64,000 nt of DNA. It comes from Rossellomorea aquimaris (GTDB lineage: Bacteria; Bacillota; Bacilli; Bacillales; Bacillaceae_B). Below are positions 8,198-15,619 of this stretch, one piece after another (position 1 is the first letter of the stretch; every line of letters begins with the position of its first letter). Under the pieces are notes generated by a model that worked only from the letters and a program-made list of their open reading frames with translations, ran no database searches and had not been told where the DNA came from. Where the stretch lies: assembly GCF_020172085.1 (NCBI RefSeq), contig NZ_JAIVAT010000007.1:124001-188000 (forward strand), in the 5' to 3' direction. Both the position numbers and the translations under genes were made by a program.

Positions 8198-9226
8198 GTG
8201 CCAACAGCAATATTTGCATCCTTTGAATCTGGAATCATTTACGCTATTATGGCCCTCGGAGTCTACCTGTCCTTTCGGATATTGGATTTTCCTGATTTAA
8301 CAGTCGATGGCAGCTTCGTAACCGGAGCCGCTGTCGCTGCAACCATGATTGTCAGTGGCGTAAATCCCGTGATTGCAACGATTACAGCGATAGTGATTGG
8401 ATTTGTAGCAGGATGTATAACAGGATTACTTCATACGTTTGGTAAAATCAATGCCTTATTATCAGGGATCTTGATGATGATCGCCCTGTACTCCATCAAT
8501 CTCAGGATCATGGGTAGATCCAACGTCCCCTTGCTCAGTCAAGACACGGCGTTTACTGGAGTAGAAGGGTTTTGGTCCCCTCTCGGAATCGATGCCGCCC
8601 TTAATAAACTGTGGGTAGCAGTCGGCCTTGGAGAACCTGTTCCAGGAACGTGGAGCATTCTATTCATCATGACAATCATCACGCTTGTGATCAAATTTTT
8701 GACAGATGCATTCTTGAAAACGGAAATCGGATTGGCGTTGAGAGCTACCGGAGATAATCAACGGATGATCCGCAGCTTCTCTGCCAATACCAATCTCATG
8801 ATCATCCTTGGGTTAGGGATATCGAATGGGATGGTCGCATTATCCGGAGCTTTAATTGCCCAGTACAGCCGATTTGCCGATGTCGGGATGGGGATCGGGA
8901 TGATCATCATCGGTCTTGCTTCTGTTATCATCGGTGAGGCATTATTCGGAACGAAGACCATCGCCCGTACCACTTTAGCCGTCATCGGAGGGGCGATCAT
9001 CTACCGGTTGGTCGTGTCCATGGCTCTACGGGTCGATTTCCTTGAAACAGGAGATATGAAGATGATCACGGCGACGATCGTGATTCTTGCCCTTGTCATG
9101 CCTAAAGTGATGGAGCGTTATAAGGATAAGAAACGCAAAGCACAGCGAATGGCAGAACGGATAAACAAAGCGGCGATAACAGAGAGAAAGGGTGAGAGCG
9201 GTGTTACAATTAAATCGAATTCATAA
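8198..9226 (+). CDS. ABC transporter permease (TrpY type)
   Basis: Integral membrane permease of the branched-chain/TrpY-like type, 342 residues with about eight or nine hydrophobic segments. The N-terminal FESGIIYAIMALGVYLSFRILDFPDLTVDGS and the central TEIGLALRATGDNQRMIRSF coupling-helix region are characteristic, and SVIIGEALFG follows. The C-terminus is long and basic (MERYKDKKRKAQRMAERINK). The GTG start has GGAAGGGATGATGATTC before it. It lies 16 bases after the binding protein and its 3' end overlaps the ATPase start. Confidence 0.9.
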   Translation: MPTAIFASFESGIIYAIMALGVYLSFRILDFPDLTVDGSFVTGAAVAATMIVSGVNPVIATITAIVIGFVAGCITGLLHTFGKINALLSGILMMIALYSINLRIMGRSNVPLLSQDTAFTGVEGFWSPLGIDAALNKLWVAVGLGEPVPGTWSILFIMTIITLVIKFLTDAFLKTEIGLALRATGDNQRMIRSFSANTNLMIILGLGISNGMVALSGALIAQYSRFADVGMGIGMIIIGLASVIIGEALFGTKTIARTTLAVIGGAIIYRLVVSMALRVDFLETGDMKMITATIVILALVMPKVMERYKDKKRKAQRMAERINKAAITERKGESGVTIKSNS

Positions 9227-9995
9227 AGTATTTAATGAAGGCACACCCGATGAGAAAATCGCCCTTGATGATATTCAGCTCTCTTTAAAGCCAGGAGATT
9301 TCGTCACAGTCATCGGAAGTAACGGTGCCGGGAAATCGACACTTATGAATATTGTTTCAGGGGTCTTGTTGCCTGATGTCGGTAATGTGATGATTGATGA
9401 CCATGATGTATCAAAAGTTTCTGAGTATAAACGGTCAAAGCTGATCGGGCGTGTATTCCAGGATCCCATGGCAGGCACGGCGCCATCCATGACCATCGAA
9501 GAAAACCTGGCTATGGCCTATTCACGGAATCGGACCCGAACCTTTAAAATGGGGGTCACCAAGAAGCGGAAGGTGTTCTTTAAGGAAGTACTAGAAAGCC
9601 TTCACCTTGGACTTGAGAACCGTTTGAACGCCAAGGTGGGATTGCTCTCAGGTGGTGAACGACAGGCCCTTTCCCTTTTAATGGCGACCTTCACCGAGCC
9701 GTCGATCCTCCTGCTGGATGAGCATACGGCTGCATTGGATCCTGCGCGGGCAGACCTGATTACAAATCTGACTAAAGAGATCGTCGAGAAGTATAATCTC
9801 ACAACTCTGATGGTCACCCATAATATGCAGCAGGCACTGGATCTCGGGAACCGCTTGATCATGATGGATAAGGGACAGATCATATTGGAAGTCAATGAAG
9901 AAGAGAAGAAGCACCTTACCGTCGAAGGGCTGCTCCATGAATTCCAGCGGATCCGCGGCAGTAAGCTGGCAAGTGACCGTGCACTGCTTTCATAG
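9201..9995 (+). CDS. ABC transporter ATP-binding protein (TrpZ type)
   Basis: ATPase of the importer, 264 residues. Walker A GSNGAGKST is at 39-47. The Q-loop FQDPMAGTAPSMT, signature LSGGERQAL, Walker B SILLLDEHTAALDP and switch histidine in LMVTHN are all intact. I chose the GTG at 9201 because AAGGGTGAG lies before it; a GTG three codons upstream (9192) overlaps that site. The start lies inside the permease gene (26-base overlap), implying coupling. The operon ends at the terminator at 10026. Confidence 0.92.
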   Translation: MLQLNRIHKVFNEGTPDEKIALDDIQLSLKPGDFVTVIGSNGAGKSTLMNIVSGVLLPDVGNVMIDDHDVSKVSEYKRSKLIGRVFQDPMAGTAPSMTIEENLAMAYSRNRTRTFKMGVTKKRKVFFKEVLESLHLGLENRLNAKVGLLSGGERQALSLLMATFTEPSILLLDEHTAALDPARADLITNLTKEIVEKYNLTTLMVTHNMQQALDLGNRLIMMDKGQIILEVNEEEKKHLTVEGLLHEFQRIRGSKLASDRALLS

Positions 9996-10025
9996 AATTG
10001 GTAAAAAGAATAAACAACCTTCTGC

Positions 10026-10061
10026 AAAAGGCAACGGGATATTGTTCCCGTTGCCTTTTTT
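10026..10061 (+). terminator. Rho-independent terminator of the ABC importer operon
   Basis: Perfect 14-bp stem AAAAGGCAACGGGA (10026-10039) / TCCCGTTGCCTTTT (10046-10059), followed by Ts. Confidence 0.93.
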
Positions 10062-10074
10062 GCGTTAAAGGAGT

Positions 10075-10087
10075 GAGGGACGGACCT
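10075..10087 (+). repeat. 13-mer GAGGGACGGACCT, copy 2 (+)
   Basis: Exact 13-mer forming the left edge of the tandem hairpin element; its inverted partner is at 10358-10370. Confidence 0.9.
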
Positions 10088-10107
10088 CCGGGGAAACCGG
10101 AAGTTCG

Positions 10108-10352
10108 TCTAGCTCCGGCGGCTAGCCCCTCGAGGTCATAAGTCATACAGGCCAAAAAGGCTAAGAACGCCTTTCCGGCCTGTTCGCCTTATACTTGTCG
10201 CCTCTGGGCGAGCCGCCTCCGCTTTTAGTATCATCTAGCTCCGGCGGCTAGCCCCTCGAGGTCATAAGCTAAATGAGCCAAGAAGGCAAAGGCCGCCTTC
10301 ATGGCTCATTCATCTTATGCTTGTCGGGGCTGACCAAGCCGCCTCCGCTTTT
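10108..10352. repeat. Tandem pair of ~119-bp structured hairpin repeats
   Basis: Two direct copies (10108-10226 and 10234-10352) share outer sequences: TCTAGCTCCGGCGGCTAGCC on the left and AGCCGCCTCCGCTTTT on the right. Each folds on itself. The outer arm GGCGGCT/AGCCGCC is identical, while the inner arms differ yet stay complementary. Copy 1 has ACAGGCC (10147-10153) / GGCCTGT (10177-10183). Copy 2 has AATGAGCCA (10272-10280) / TGGCTCATT (10302-10310). Below the loop AAAGGC/GCCTTT becomes GAAGGC/GCCTTC. This looks like compensatory change. Similar intergenic elements occur in Bacillaceae as far as I recall; I cannot name the family. Confidence 0.8.
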
Positions 10353-10357
10353 GGGGT

Positions 10358-10370
10358 AGGTCCGTCCCTC
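10358..10370 (-). repeat. 13-mer GAGGGACGGACCT, copy 3 (-)
   Basis: Inverted exact copy (AGGTCCGTCCCTC on +), right edge of the tandem hairpin element. Confidence 0.9.
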
Positions 10371-10416
10371 TGCATAACTTATATTAATATAATATTTTAA
10401 ATATTTTAACAATTCA

Positions 10417-10463
10417 TTGACTATTTATAAAACAAAATGTTATTATATCGTTGAATTAACGTT
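10417..10463 (+). promoter_or_regulatory. Thioesterase-PheDH promoter with AACGT-type operator
   Basis: Hexamers TTGACT (10417-10422) and TATTAT (10441-10446) with an 18-bp gap, the same architecture as the promoter at 7045. The operator ATCGTTGAATTAACGTT (10447-10463) starts directly after the -10 and matches the paaX and ABC-importer sites. Confidence 0.7.
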
Positions 10464-10504
10464 ATATAAAAATGTATTATTTGTTGGTTTAAAGGGGGAA
10501 AGCA

Positions 10505-10900
10505 ATGAAGTCTGGATTAGCAGTAGGACATACCGCCGTCATATCGACCGAGGTCACCCCCGGCATGTATGCCCAGTTTGAAGGAGATGTGGTTCACCCC
10601 GTTTATTCAACAGTTTCGATGGTGTATCACATGGAATGGGCGTCCAGGAAGATCATTCTACCCTATTTGGAAGATCATGAAGAAGGGATGGGGGCAAAGG
10701 TGAATGTGGAGCATATGGCTCCGGCAAAATCAGGTTCCTTCCTTGAAATTAAAGCGAACGTCATTAAATATGAACGCAACGTCATCCTCACCGAAGTGAC
10801 TGTCATAGATAAAGAGAGTGGCAGAATCGTTGGAAAAGGTGAAGTGAAACAAGTGGTACTCCCTAAAGAGAAGATTAAAGAAAGAATAGAAGGTAACTAG
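10505..10900 (+). CDS. FlK-like hotdog thioesterase
   Basis: Single hotdog-fold protein of 131 residues, similar to fluoroacetyl-CoA-thioesterase-like (FlK) proteins. It has VHPVYSTVSMVYHMEWASRKIILPYLEDHEEGMGAKVNVEHMAPAKSGS followed by the beta-strand core and a charged C-terminus. FlK relatives hydrolyse short or aryl acyl-CoA thioesters. It is the first gene after an AACGT-type operator and 43 bases ahead of phenylalanine dehydrogenase. A role in releasing CoA from phenylacetyl-CoA or a toxic acyl-CoA is plausible but inferred. The ribosome-binding site is AAAGGGGGAAAGCA. Confidence 0.78.
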   Translation: MKSGLAVGHTAVISTEVTPGMYAQFEGDVVHPVYSTVSMVYHMEWASRKIILPYLEDHEEGMGAKVNVEHMAPAKSGSFLEIKANVIKYERNVILTEVTVIDKESGRIVGKGEVKQVVLPKEKIKERIEGN

Positions 10901-10943
10901 TATTGATCCACTTTTTGATTAAGTAGTAGAAGGAGGAAGATCA

Positions 10944-12113
10944 GTGACAAATGTATCGACAAAAGTGAAAGCGGTTACAAATAGAGAGCTTACAGGGGGA
11001 AATGACATGGATATGTTCCAAAAGATACAAAACCATGAGCAGGTCGTATTCTGCAACGATGAAGAGACCGGCCTCAAAGCCATCATCGCCATACATAATA
11101 CCACTCTTGGACCAGCACTTGGCGGGTGTCGGATGAGACCGTATGCATCAGTGGATGAAGCACTTGAGGATGTCCTCCGTCTATCAAAGGGAATGACCTA
11201 TAAATGTGCCGCAGCCGATGTGGACTTCGGCGGGGGGAAGGCAGTCATTATCGGGGATCCGGAAAAAGATAGACATCCTGAACTGTTCCGCGCCTTCGGT
11301 CAATTTGTTGAATCCCTTAACGGACGATTTTATACAGGGACAGACATGGGAACCACTCCTGAGGATTTTGTCTTCGCCTTGAAAGAAACCAATTGTATCG
11401 TAGGCGTCAATGAAGAGTACGGAGGTAGCGGGGATTCCTCCATTCCGACGGCTATGGGAGTGATCTACGGATTGCAGGCGACCAACCAAAATGTATGGGG
11501 TTCAAAGGACCTTCATGGAAAAAGCTACGCTATTCAAGGTCTCGGGAAAGTTGGATTCAAAGTGGCCGAGCGTCTGTTGGAAGAGGGAGCAGACCTGTAT
11601 GTAACAGATATCAGTCAGAGATCCATCGACCAGTTGGTGGCGAAAGCGAAAAGCATGGGAGCTGCTCTCAAGGTCGTATCGGGTGAAGAGATCTACTCTG
11701 TCGATGCCGATGTTTTCGTTCCTTGTGCCATTGGTGGGATCATCAATGATCACACAGTCGATCAGTTGAAAGTGAAAGCGGTCGTCGGGTCTGCCAACAA
11801 TCAATTATTAGATCTTTCCCATGGAATGAGGCTTCATGAAAAAGGGATCCTGTACGCACCGGATTACATCGTCAATGCGGGCGGGTTGATCCAGGTAGCC
11901 GACGAATTATACGAACCGAACAAAGAACGTGTCCTGCAGAAGACAAGTGCGATCTATAACAGCCTTCAAAATATCTATCTGCAATCAGAAAATGATCACA
12001 TGACCACGGTGGAAGCGGCCAACCGATTCTGCGAAGACCGGATTCATGCACGCACGAGAAGAAACAGCTTCTTTTCCCATGCGAAGCGTCCGAAGTGGTC
12101 GGTTAGGACATAG
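10944..12113 (+). CDS. pdh: Phenylalanine dehydrogenase
   Basis: NAD-dependent amino-acid dehydrogenase (Glu/Leu/Phe/Val family), 389 residues. Distinctive segments agree with Bacillus badius and Lysinibacillus sphaericus phenylalanine dehydrogenases as I remember them, rather than leucine dehydrogenase: [32 protein letters not shown] (two catalytic lysines), [11 protein letters not shown], and the C-terminal NSFFS...RPKW. The Rossmann motif is [13 protein letters not shown]. It deaminates Phe to phenylpyruvate. The GTG at 10944 has AAGGAGGAAGATCA and gives an N-terminus near the usual length; an ATG at 11007 with GGGGGAAATGAC is the alternative. It is followed by a 21-bp array and the 2-oxo-acid dehydrogenase genes. 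Substrate preference is well supported but not proven. Confidence 0.88.
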   Translation: MTNVSTKVKAVTNRELTGGNDMDMFQKIQNHEQVVFCNDEETGLKAIIAIHNTTLGPALGGCRMRPYASVDEALEDVLRLSKGMTYKCAAADVDFGGGKAVIIGDPEKDRHPELFRAFGQFVESLNGRFYTGTDMGTTPEDFVFALKETNCIVGVNEEYGGSGDSSIPTAMGVIYGLQATNQNVWGSKDLHGKSYAIQGLGKVGFKVAERLLEEGADLYVTDISQRSIDQLVAKAKSMGAALKVVSGEEIYSVDADVFVPCAIGGIINDHTVDQLKVKAVVGSANNQLLDLSHGMRLHEKGILYAPDYIVNAGGLIQVADELYEPNKERVLQKTSAIYNSLQNIYLQSENDHMTTVEAANRFCEDRIHARTRRNSFFSHAKRPKWSVRT

Positions 12114-12146
12114 AACTGTAGCAGGAAACAAACATTGTTCACAATT

Positions 12147-12272
12147 TGGCACAATAAATGGCGGAAGTGGCCCGATTATCTTTAAATGTGGCCCGATTAA
12201 GGACCGAAGTGGCCCAATTATCATCAAAAGTGGCCCAATAAACACAAGAAGCGGCCCAATAAGCACCCCAAA
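12147..12272 (+). repeat. Degenerate 21-bp tandem array 2 (6 units)
   Basis: Six exact 21-bp steps start at 12147, 12168, 12189, 12210, 12231 and 12252. The first unit starts TGGCAC, the next four TGGCCC(A/G)AT, the last CGGCCCAAT; most tails end in AAG. It begins 34 bases after the PheDH stop. No terminator is visible here, so the array may lie within a transcript running into the E1 gene. Confidence 0.88.
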
Positions 12273-12364
12273 AAGGCATAATGGCCAATAATAGATTACG
12301 AGAAACAACCGCCATACTCAAAAATCAAATGTTCCACTATAAATGCACCAAAAGAGGTGATGAA

Positions 12365-13429
12365 ATGATCGAGGAATTTCAACTGGTCCAGGTCATGGAC
12401 CAAAAAGGCCAACTGATTCAAAGCGAGTATGAAAAGGACATTTCAGAAGATTTAGCCCGTACGTTTTACCGTCATCTCATCAGGATCCGTACCTTCGATC
12501 GCAAAGCGGTGAGCCTGCAGCGTCAGGGACGAATCGGAACGTATGCACCGTATGAAGGACAGGAGGCATCCCAGGTGGGCAGTGCACTTGCCCTTCAGGA
12601 AAAAGACTGGTTATTCCCGTCCTACCGGGATCATGGGGCTACCATGACATTCGGTCATTCTCTGCTTCATATCCTGCTCTTTTGGAAAGGGAGGAATGAA
12701 GGATGCGTGCCTCCGGAAGGGAAAAATATCTTCACTCCCGGAATCCCGATCGCCACCCAGCTACCCCATGCGGTAGGGGCGGCTTATGCCGAAAAGAGGA
12801 AGGGAACTAAGAATGCAGCCATTGTGTATTTTGGTGACGGTGCCACATCTGAAGGGGATTTTCATGAAGGATTGAACTTGGCAAGCGTTTGGGAGGCCCC
12901 AGTCGTCTTTTTTAATCAAAATAATCAATATGCCATTTCCGTTCCCATACACAAACAGATGAAAACGAAAACCATTGCCCAGAAAGCACTTGCTTACGAC
13001 ATTCCAAGCGTACGTATCGATGGCAATGATATTTTTGCTGTTTATTTTGAAACGCTGAAGGCACTGGAGAGAGCGCGAAACGGGGACGGACCTACGTTGA
13101 TCGAGTCTGTGACGTGGAGGTATGGAGCTCATACGACAGCCGATGATCCGTCGAAATATCGTGATCAGCAGGAAAGCGAGAGCCGGCGCAAGGAGAATGA
13201 TCCACTGGATCGGTTAACGAACTTTATGAAGCAAAGAGGCTGGCTTGATGCGGATTGGATGAATGCTGTTCAACAAGAGTATACGAAGGAAGTGGACCTG
13301 GCTGTCGAGGAGCTGGAAGCTTATCCGGCCGCAGATCCAAGTCTGATCTTCGATTATGTATTTGAGACACCAACGTGGACGATTCAGGAACAAAAAGAAA
13401 AGCTCCTTGAGCAATGGAGAGGTGAGTAG
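12365..13429 (+). CDS. 2-oxo-acid dehydrogenase E1 component, alpha subunit
   Basis: Thiamine-diphosphate-binding alpha subunit of a branched-chain/pyruvate-type 2-oxo-acid dehydrogenase, 354 residues. The ThDP/Mg motif is GDGATSEGDFHEGLNLASVWEAPVVFFNQNN. FPSYRDHGA and the phosphorylation-loop-like RYGAHTTADDPSKYR are typical of E1alpha. I chose the ATG at 12365 because AGAGGTGATGAA precedes it; in-frame codons further up run into the repeat array. The order E1alpha-E1beta-E2-E3 follows PheDH, so phenylpyruvate is a likely 2-oxo acid, though branched-chain 2-oxo acids, pyruvate or acetoin are alternatives. Confidence 0.88.
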   Translation: MIEEFQLVQVMDQKGQLIQSEYEKDISEDLARTFYRHLIRIRTFDRKAVSLQRQGRIGTYAPYEGQEASQVGSALALQEKDWLFPSYRDHGATMTFGHSLLHILLFWKGRNEGCVPPEGKNIFTPGIPIATQLPHAVGAAYAEKRKGTKNAAIVYFGDGATSEGDFHEGLNLASVWEAPVVFFNQNNQYAISVPIHKQMKTKTIAQKALAYDIPSVRIDGNDIFAVYFETLKALERARNGDGPTLIESVTWRYGAHTTADDPSKYRDQQESESRRKENDPLDRLTNFMKQRGWLDADWMNAVQQEYTKEVDLAVEELEAYPAADPSLIFDYVFETPTWTIQEQKEKLLEQWRGE

Positions 13430-13430
13430 A

Positions 13431-14426
13431 GTGAGCACCTTAACGAAAATGAAGACATTGACGATGGTCCAGGCCATTACGGATGCAATGAGAGTGATGC
13501 TCCGGGAAAGTGAGGATGTCCTATTAATGGGGGAGGATATCGGGACGAACGGCGGAGTATTCCGGGCGACGGACGGCCTTCAACAGGAATTTGGTGAAGA
13601 CCGGGTCCTGGATACGCCATTGAGTGAAGCAGGTTTTATCGGCGCAGCCATCGGAATGGGACTAAACGGATTCCGTCCTGTGGCGGAAGTTCAATTTTTA
13701 GGGTTCATCTATCCGGCGTACGAGCAGATCATGACCCATGCCTCCCGTCTCCGCTCCCGAACCCTTGGACATTTCACCTGTCCATTGGTCATCAGGGCTC
13801 CTTATGGGGCTGGAGTCCGGGCACCTGAAATTCATTCTGATAGTACTGAAGCCCTTTTCACCCATATGCCTGGGATCAAGGTAGTCTGCCCGTCGTCACC
13901 GTACGATGCGAAGGGGCTTTTGATTGCGGCCATTGAAGATCCAGACCCGGTTCTCTTCCTGGAGCCGATGAGGTGTTACCGTTCTTCCAAAGAAGAAGTG
14001 CCTGAGGAGAAGTATACGGTTGAAATCGGGAAAGGGAAGGTGGTTAAAGAGGGTGATGATGTCACGATCATTTCATGGGGAGCGATGGTGAAAGTCGCAG
14101 AGGATGCCGCTAAGGAAGCAGCCGATAAAGGCATCGACTGCGAGGTTCTCGATCTCAGAACACTCTATCCTCTTGATAAGGATCTCATTTCAAGCTCTGT
14201 TCAAAAGACGGGAAGAACGGTCATTGTCCATGAAGCCCATGCTACGGGCGGAGTCGGAAATGATGTACTGGCAATCATCAATGATACGTCCTTTTTATAT
14301 CAAAAAGCGCCGACAGAACGGGTAACGGGATTCGATACCCCTGTTCCGTATTTCGGATTTGAAGATTTTTATTTGCCTGACAGTAAACGTGTCCTCACTG
14401 CAGTGGAAAAAGTGGCACGTTATTAG
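13431..14426 (+). CDS. 2-oxo-acid dehydrogenase E1 component, beta subunit
   Basis: Transketolase-like beta subunit of E1, 331 residues. It has VLLMGEDIGTNGGVFRATDGLQQEFGEDRVLDTPLSEAGFIGAAIGM, then PYGAGVRAPEIHSDS, and the C-terminal transketolase domain with SWGAMVKVAEDAA and HEAHATGGVGNDVLA. The GTG at 13431 lies 1 base after the E1alpha stop with GGAGAGGTGAGTAGA overlapping that stop, giving tight coupling. It forms an alpha2beta2 E1 with the preceding subunit. Confidence 0.88.
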   Translation: MSTLTKMKTLTMVQAITDAMRVMLRESEDVLLMGEDIGTNGGVFRATDGLQQEFGEDRVLDTPLSEAGFIGAAIGMGLNGFRPVAEVQFLGFIYPAYEQIMTHASRLRSRTLGHFTCPLVIRAPYGAGVRAPEIHSDSTEALFTHMPGIKVVCPSSPYDAKGLLIAAIEDPDPVLFLEPMRCYRSSKEEVPEEKYTVEIGKGKVVKEGDDVTIISWGAMVKVAEDAAKEAADKGIDCEVLDLRTLYPLDKDLISSSVQKTGRTVIVHEAHATGGVGNDVLAIINDTSFLYQKAPTERVTGFDTPVPYFGFEDFYLPDSKRVLTAVEKVARY

Positions 14427-14440
14427 AAAGGAGGGAGTCC

Positions 14441-15619
14441 ATGGAAGTCAAGCTTCATGATATTGGGGAAGGCATGACCGAAGCCAATATCAATCACTTT
14501 CTTGTGAAAGTGGGGGATGTCGTGAGAGCGGATCAACCACTTGTGGAAGTTCAGACAGATAAAATGACGGCGGAAATCCCGGCACCTTTTTCAGGTGTGA
14601 TCAAGGAATTTACCGTAAGTGAAGGAGAAACAATCCCCGTCGGGTCGACGGTCCTGTTGATGGAAAAGGAATATAGTGGTGATAGCCGCCGTATCGTTCC
14701 CAAAACCTCGCAGGTCATGAAGAAAAAAAGGATCCTTGCTTCACCGTATACAAGAAAGATTGCGAGGGAAAATGGAGTCAACATTGAAGAAGTTGTTGGC
14801 TCCGGAGCGGGTGGACGAATCGTCGATGAGGATGTCATCCTTTACATGAAAGGAGAACGTGCGACAGCTCCCAAGCGGGTGGAAGAACGTAAACCGGTTG
14901 CCCCTGAAGCATCTGTGGAAACTGACGTGAAGACGATTCCTTTCCGGGGGAGACGCAAGCAGATTGCTTCCAAAATGTCACAGTCACTCAGGACGATCCC
15001 GCACTGTACCCATTTTGAAGAGATCGATGTGACGAATCTACTAATCTGGAAAGATACGATGAAATCGTATGGACAGTCCATTTCCATGGGGGCATATTTT
15101 ATCAAAGCCCTTTCTGTATGTTTGAAAGAGTATCCGATTTTCAATGCACGCCTTCATGAAGAGGAAGAGTGTGTGGAGCTTCAGCCTCACCACAATATCG
15201 GAATCGCAGTCGATACCGACGAAGGCTTGATCGTACCTGTCATCAAGCAGGTGGAAGGAAAAACGATGAAAGAGATACAGGCAGAAATGAAGGATCTCAC
15301 CGTCAAAGCACAAGAAGGCAGGCTCACCATGAACGAAATCAAGGGTGGTACGTTCACGGTCAGTAATGTAGGGCCGTTGAACGGTTCCATCGGCGCCACT
15401 CCGATCATTAACGAGCCGGAAGTTGCCTTAGTCGCTTTTCATAAAACGAAGAAGCGTCCGATGGTGAATGAGAAGGATGAAATCGTGGTCCGCTCCATGA
15501 TGAATGTATCCATGTCCTTTGATCACAGAGTAGCGGATGGCGGAACGGCCGTGAAGTTTACGAATCGATTAAGAGATTTGATTGAAGAACCCCAATCCAT
15601 GCTGTTGGAGTTGATGTAA
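14441..15619 (+). CDS. 2-oxo-acid dehydrogenase E2 (dihydrolipoamide acyltransferase)
   Basis: Acyltransferase core of the complex, 392 residues. One N-terminal lipoyl domain (about 1-76) carries the lipoyl Lys41 in VQTDKMTAEI. A peripheral-subunit-binding domain is at about 106-142 (ASPYTRKIARENGVNIEEVVGSGAGGRIVDED). The catalytic domain ends with MSFDHRVADGG (active-site His362). It transfers the acyl group from lipoate to CoA; with phenylpyruvate as substrate the product would be phenylacetyl-CoA. It abuts E3 with no gap. Confidence 0.9.
   Translation: MEVKLHDIGEGMTEANINHFLVKVGDVVRADQPLVEVQTDKMTAEIPAPFSGVIKEFTVSEGETIPVGSTVLLMEKEYSGDSRRIVPKTSQVMKKKRILASPYTRKIARENGVNIEEVVGSGAGGRIVDEDVILYMKGERATAPKRVEERKPVAPEASVETDVKTIPFRGRRKQIASKMSQSLRTIPHCTHFEEIDVTNLLIWKDTMKSYGQSISMGAYFIKALSVCLKEYPIFNARLHEEEECVELQPHHNIGIAVDTDEGLIVPVIKQVEGKTMKEIQAEMKDLTVKAQEGRLTMNEIKGGTFTVSNVGPLNGSIGATPIINEPEVALVAFHKTKKRPMVNEKDEIVVRSMMNVSMSFDHRVADGGTAVKFTNRLRDLIEEPQSMLLELM

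Noticed and set aside
10108..10352. Tandem hairpin element as insertion sequence or MITE
   Set aside because: No transposase, no target-site duplication could be identified, and the bracketing 13-mers also occur alone elsewhere.
13082..13093. Near-copy of the 13-mer in E1alpha (GGGGACGGACCT)
   Set aside because: It encodes the family-conserved GDGPT motif, so protein constraint explains it; not counted.
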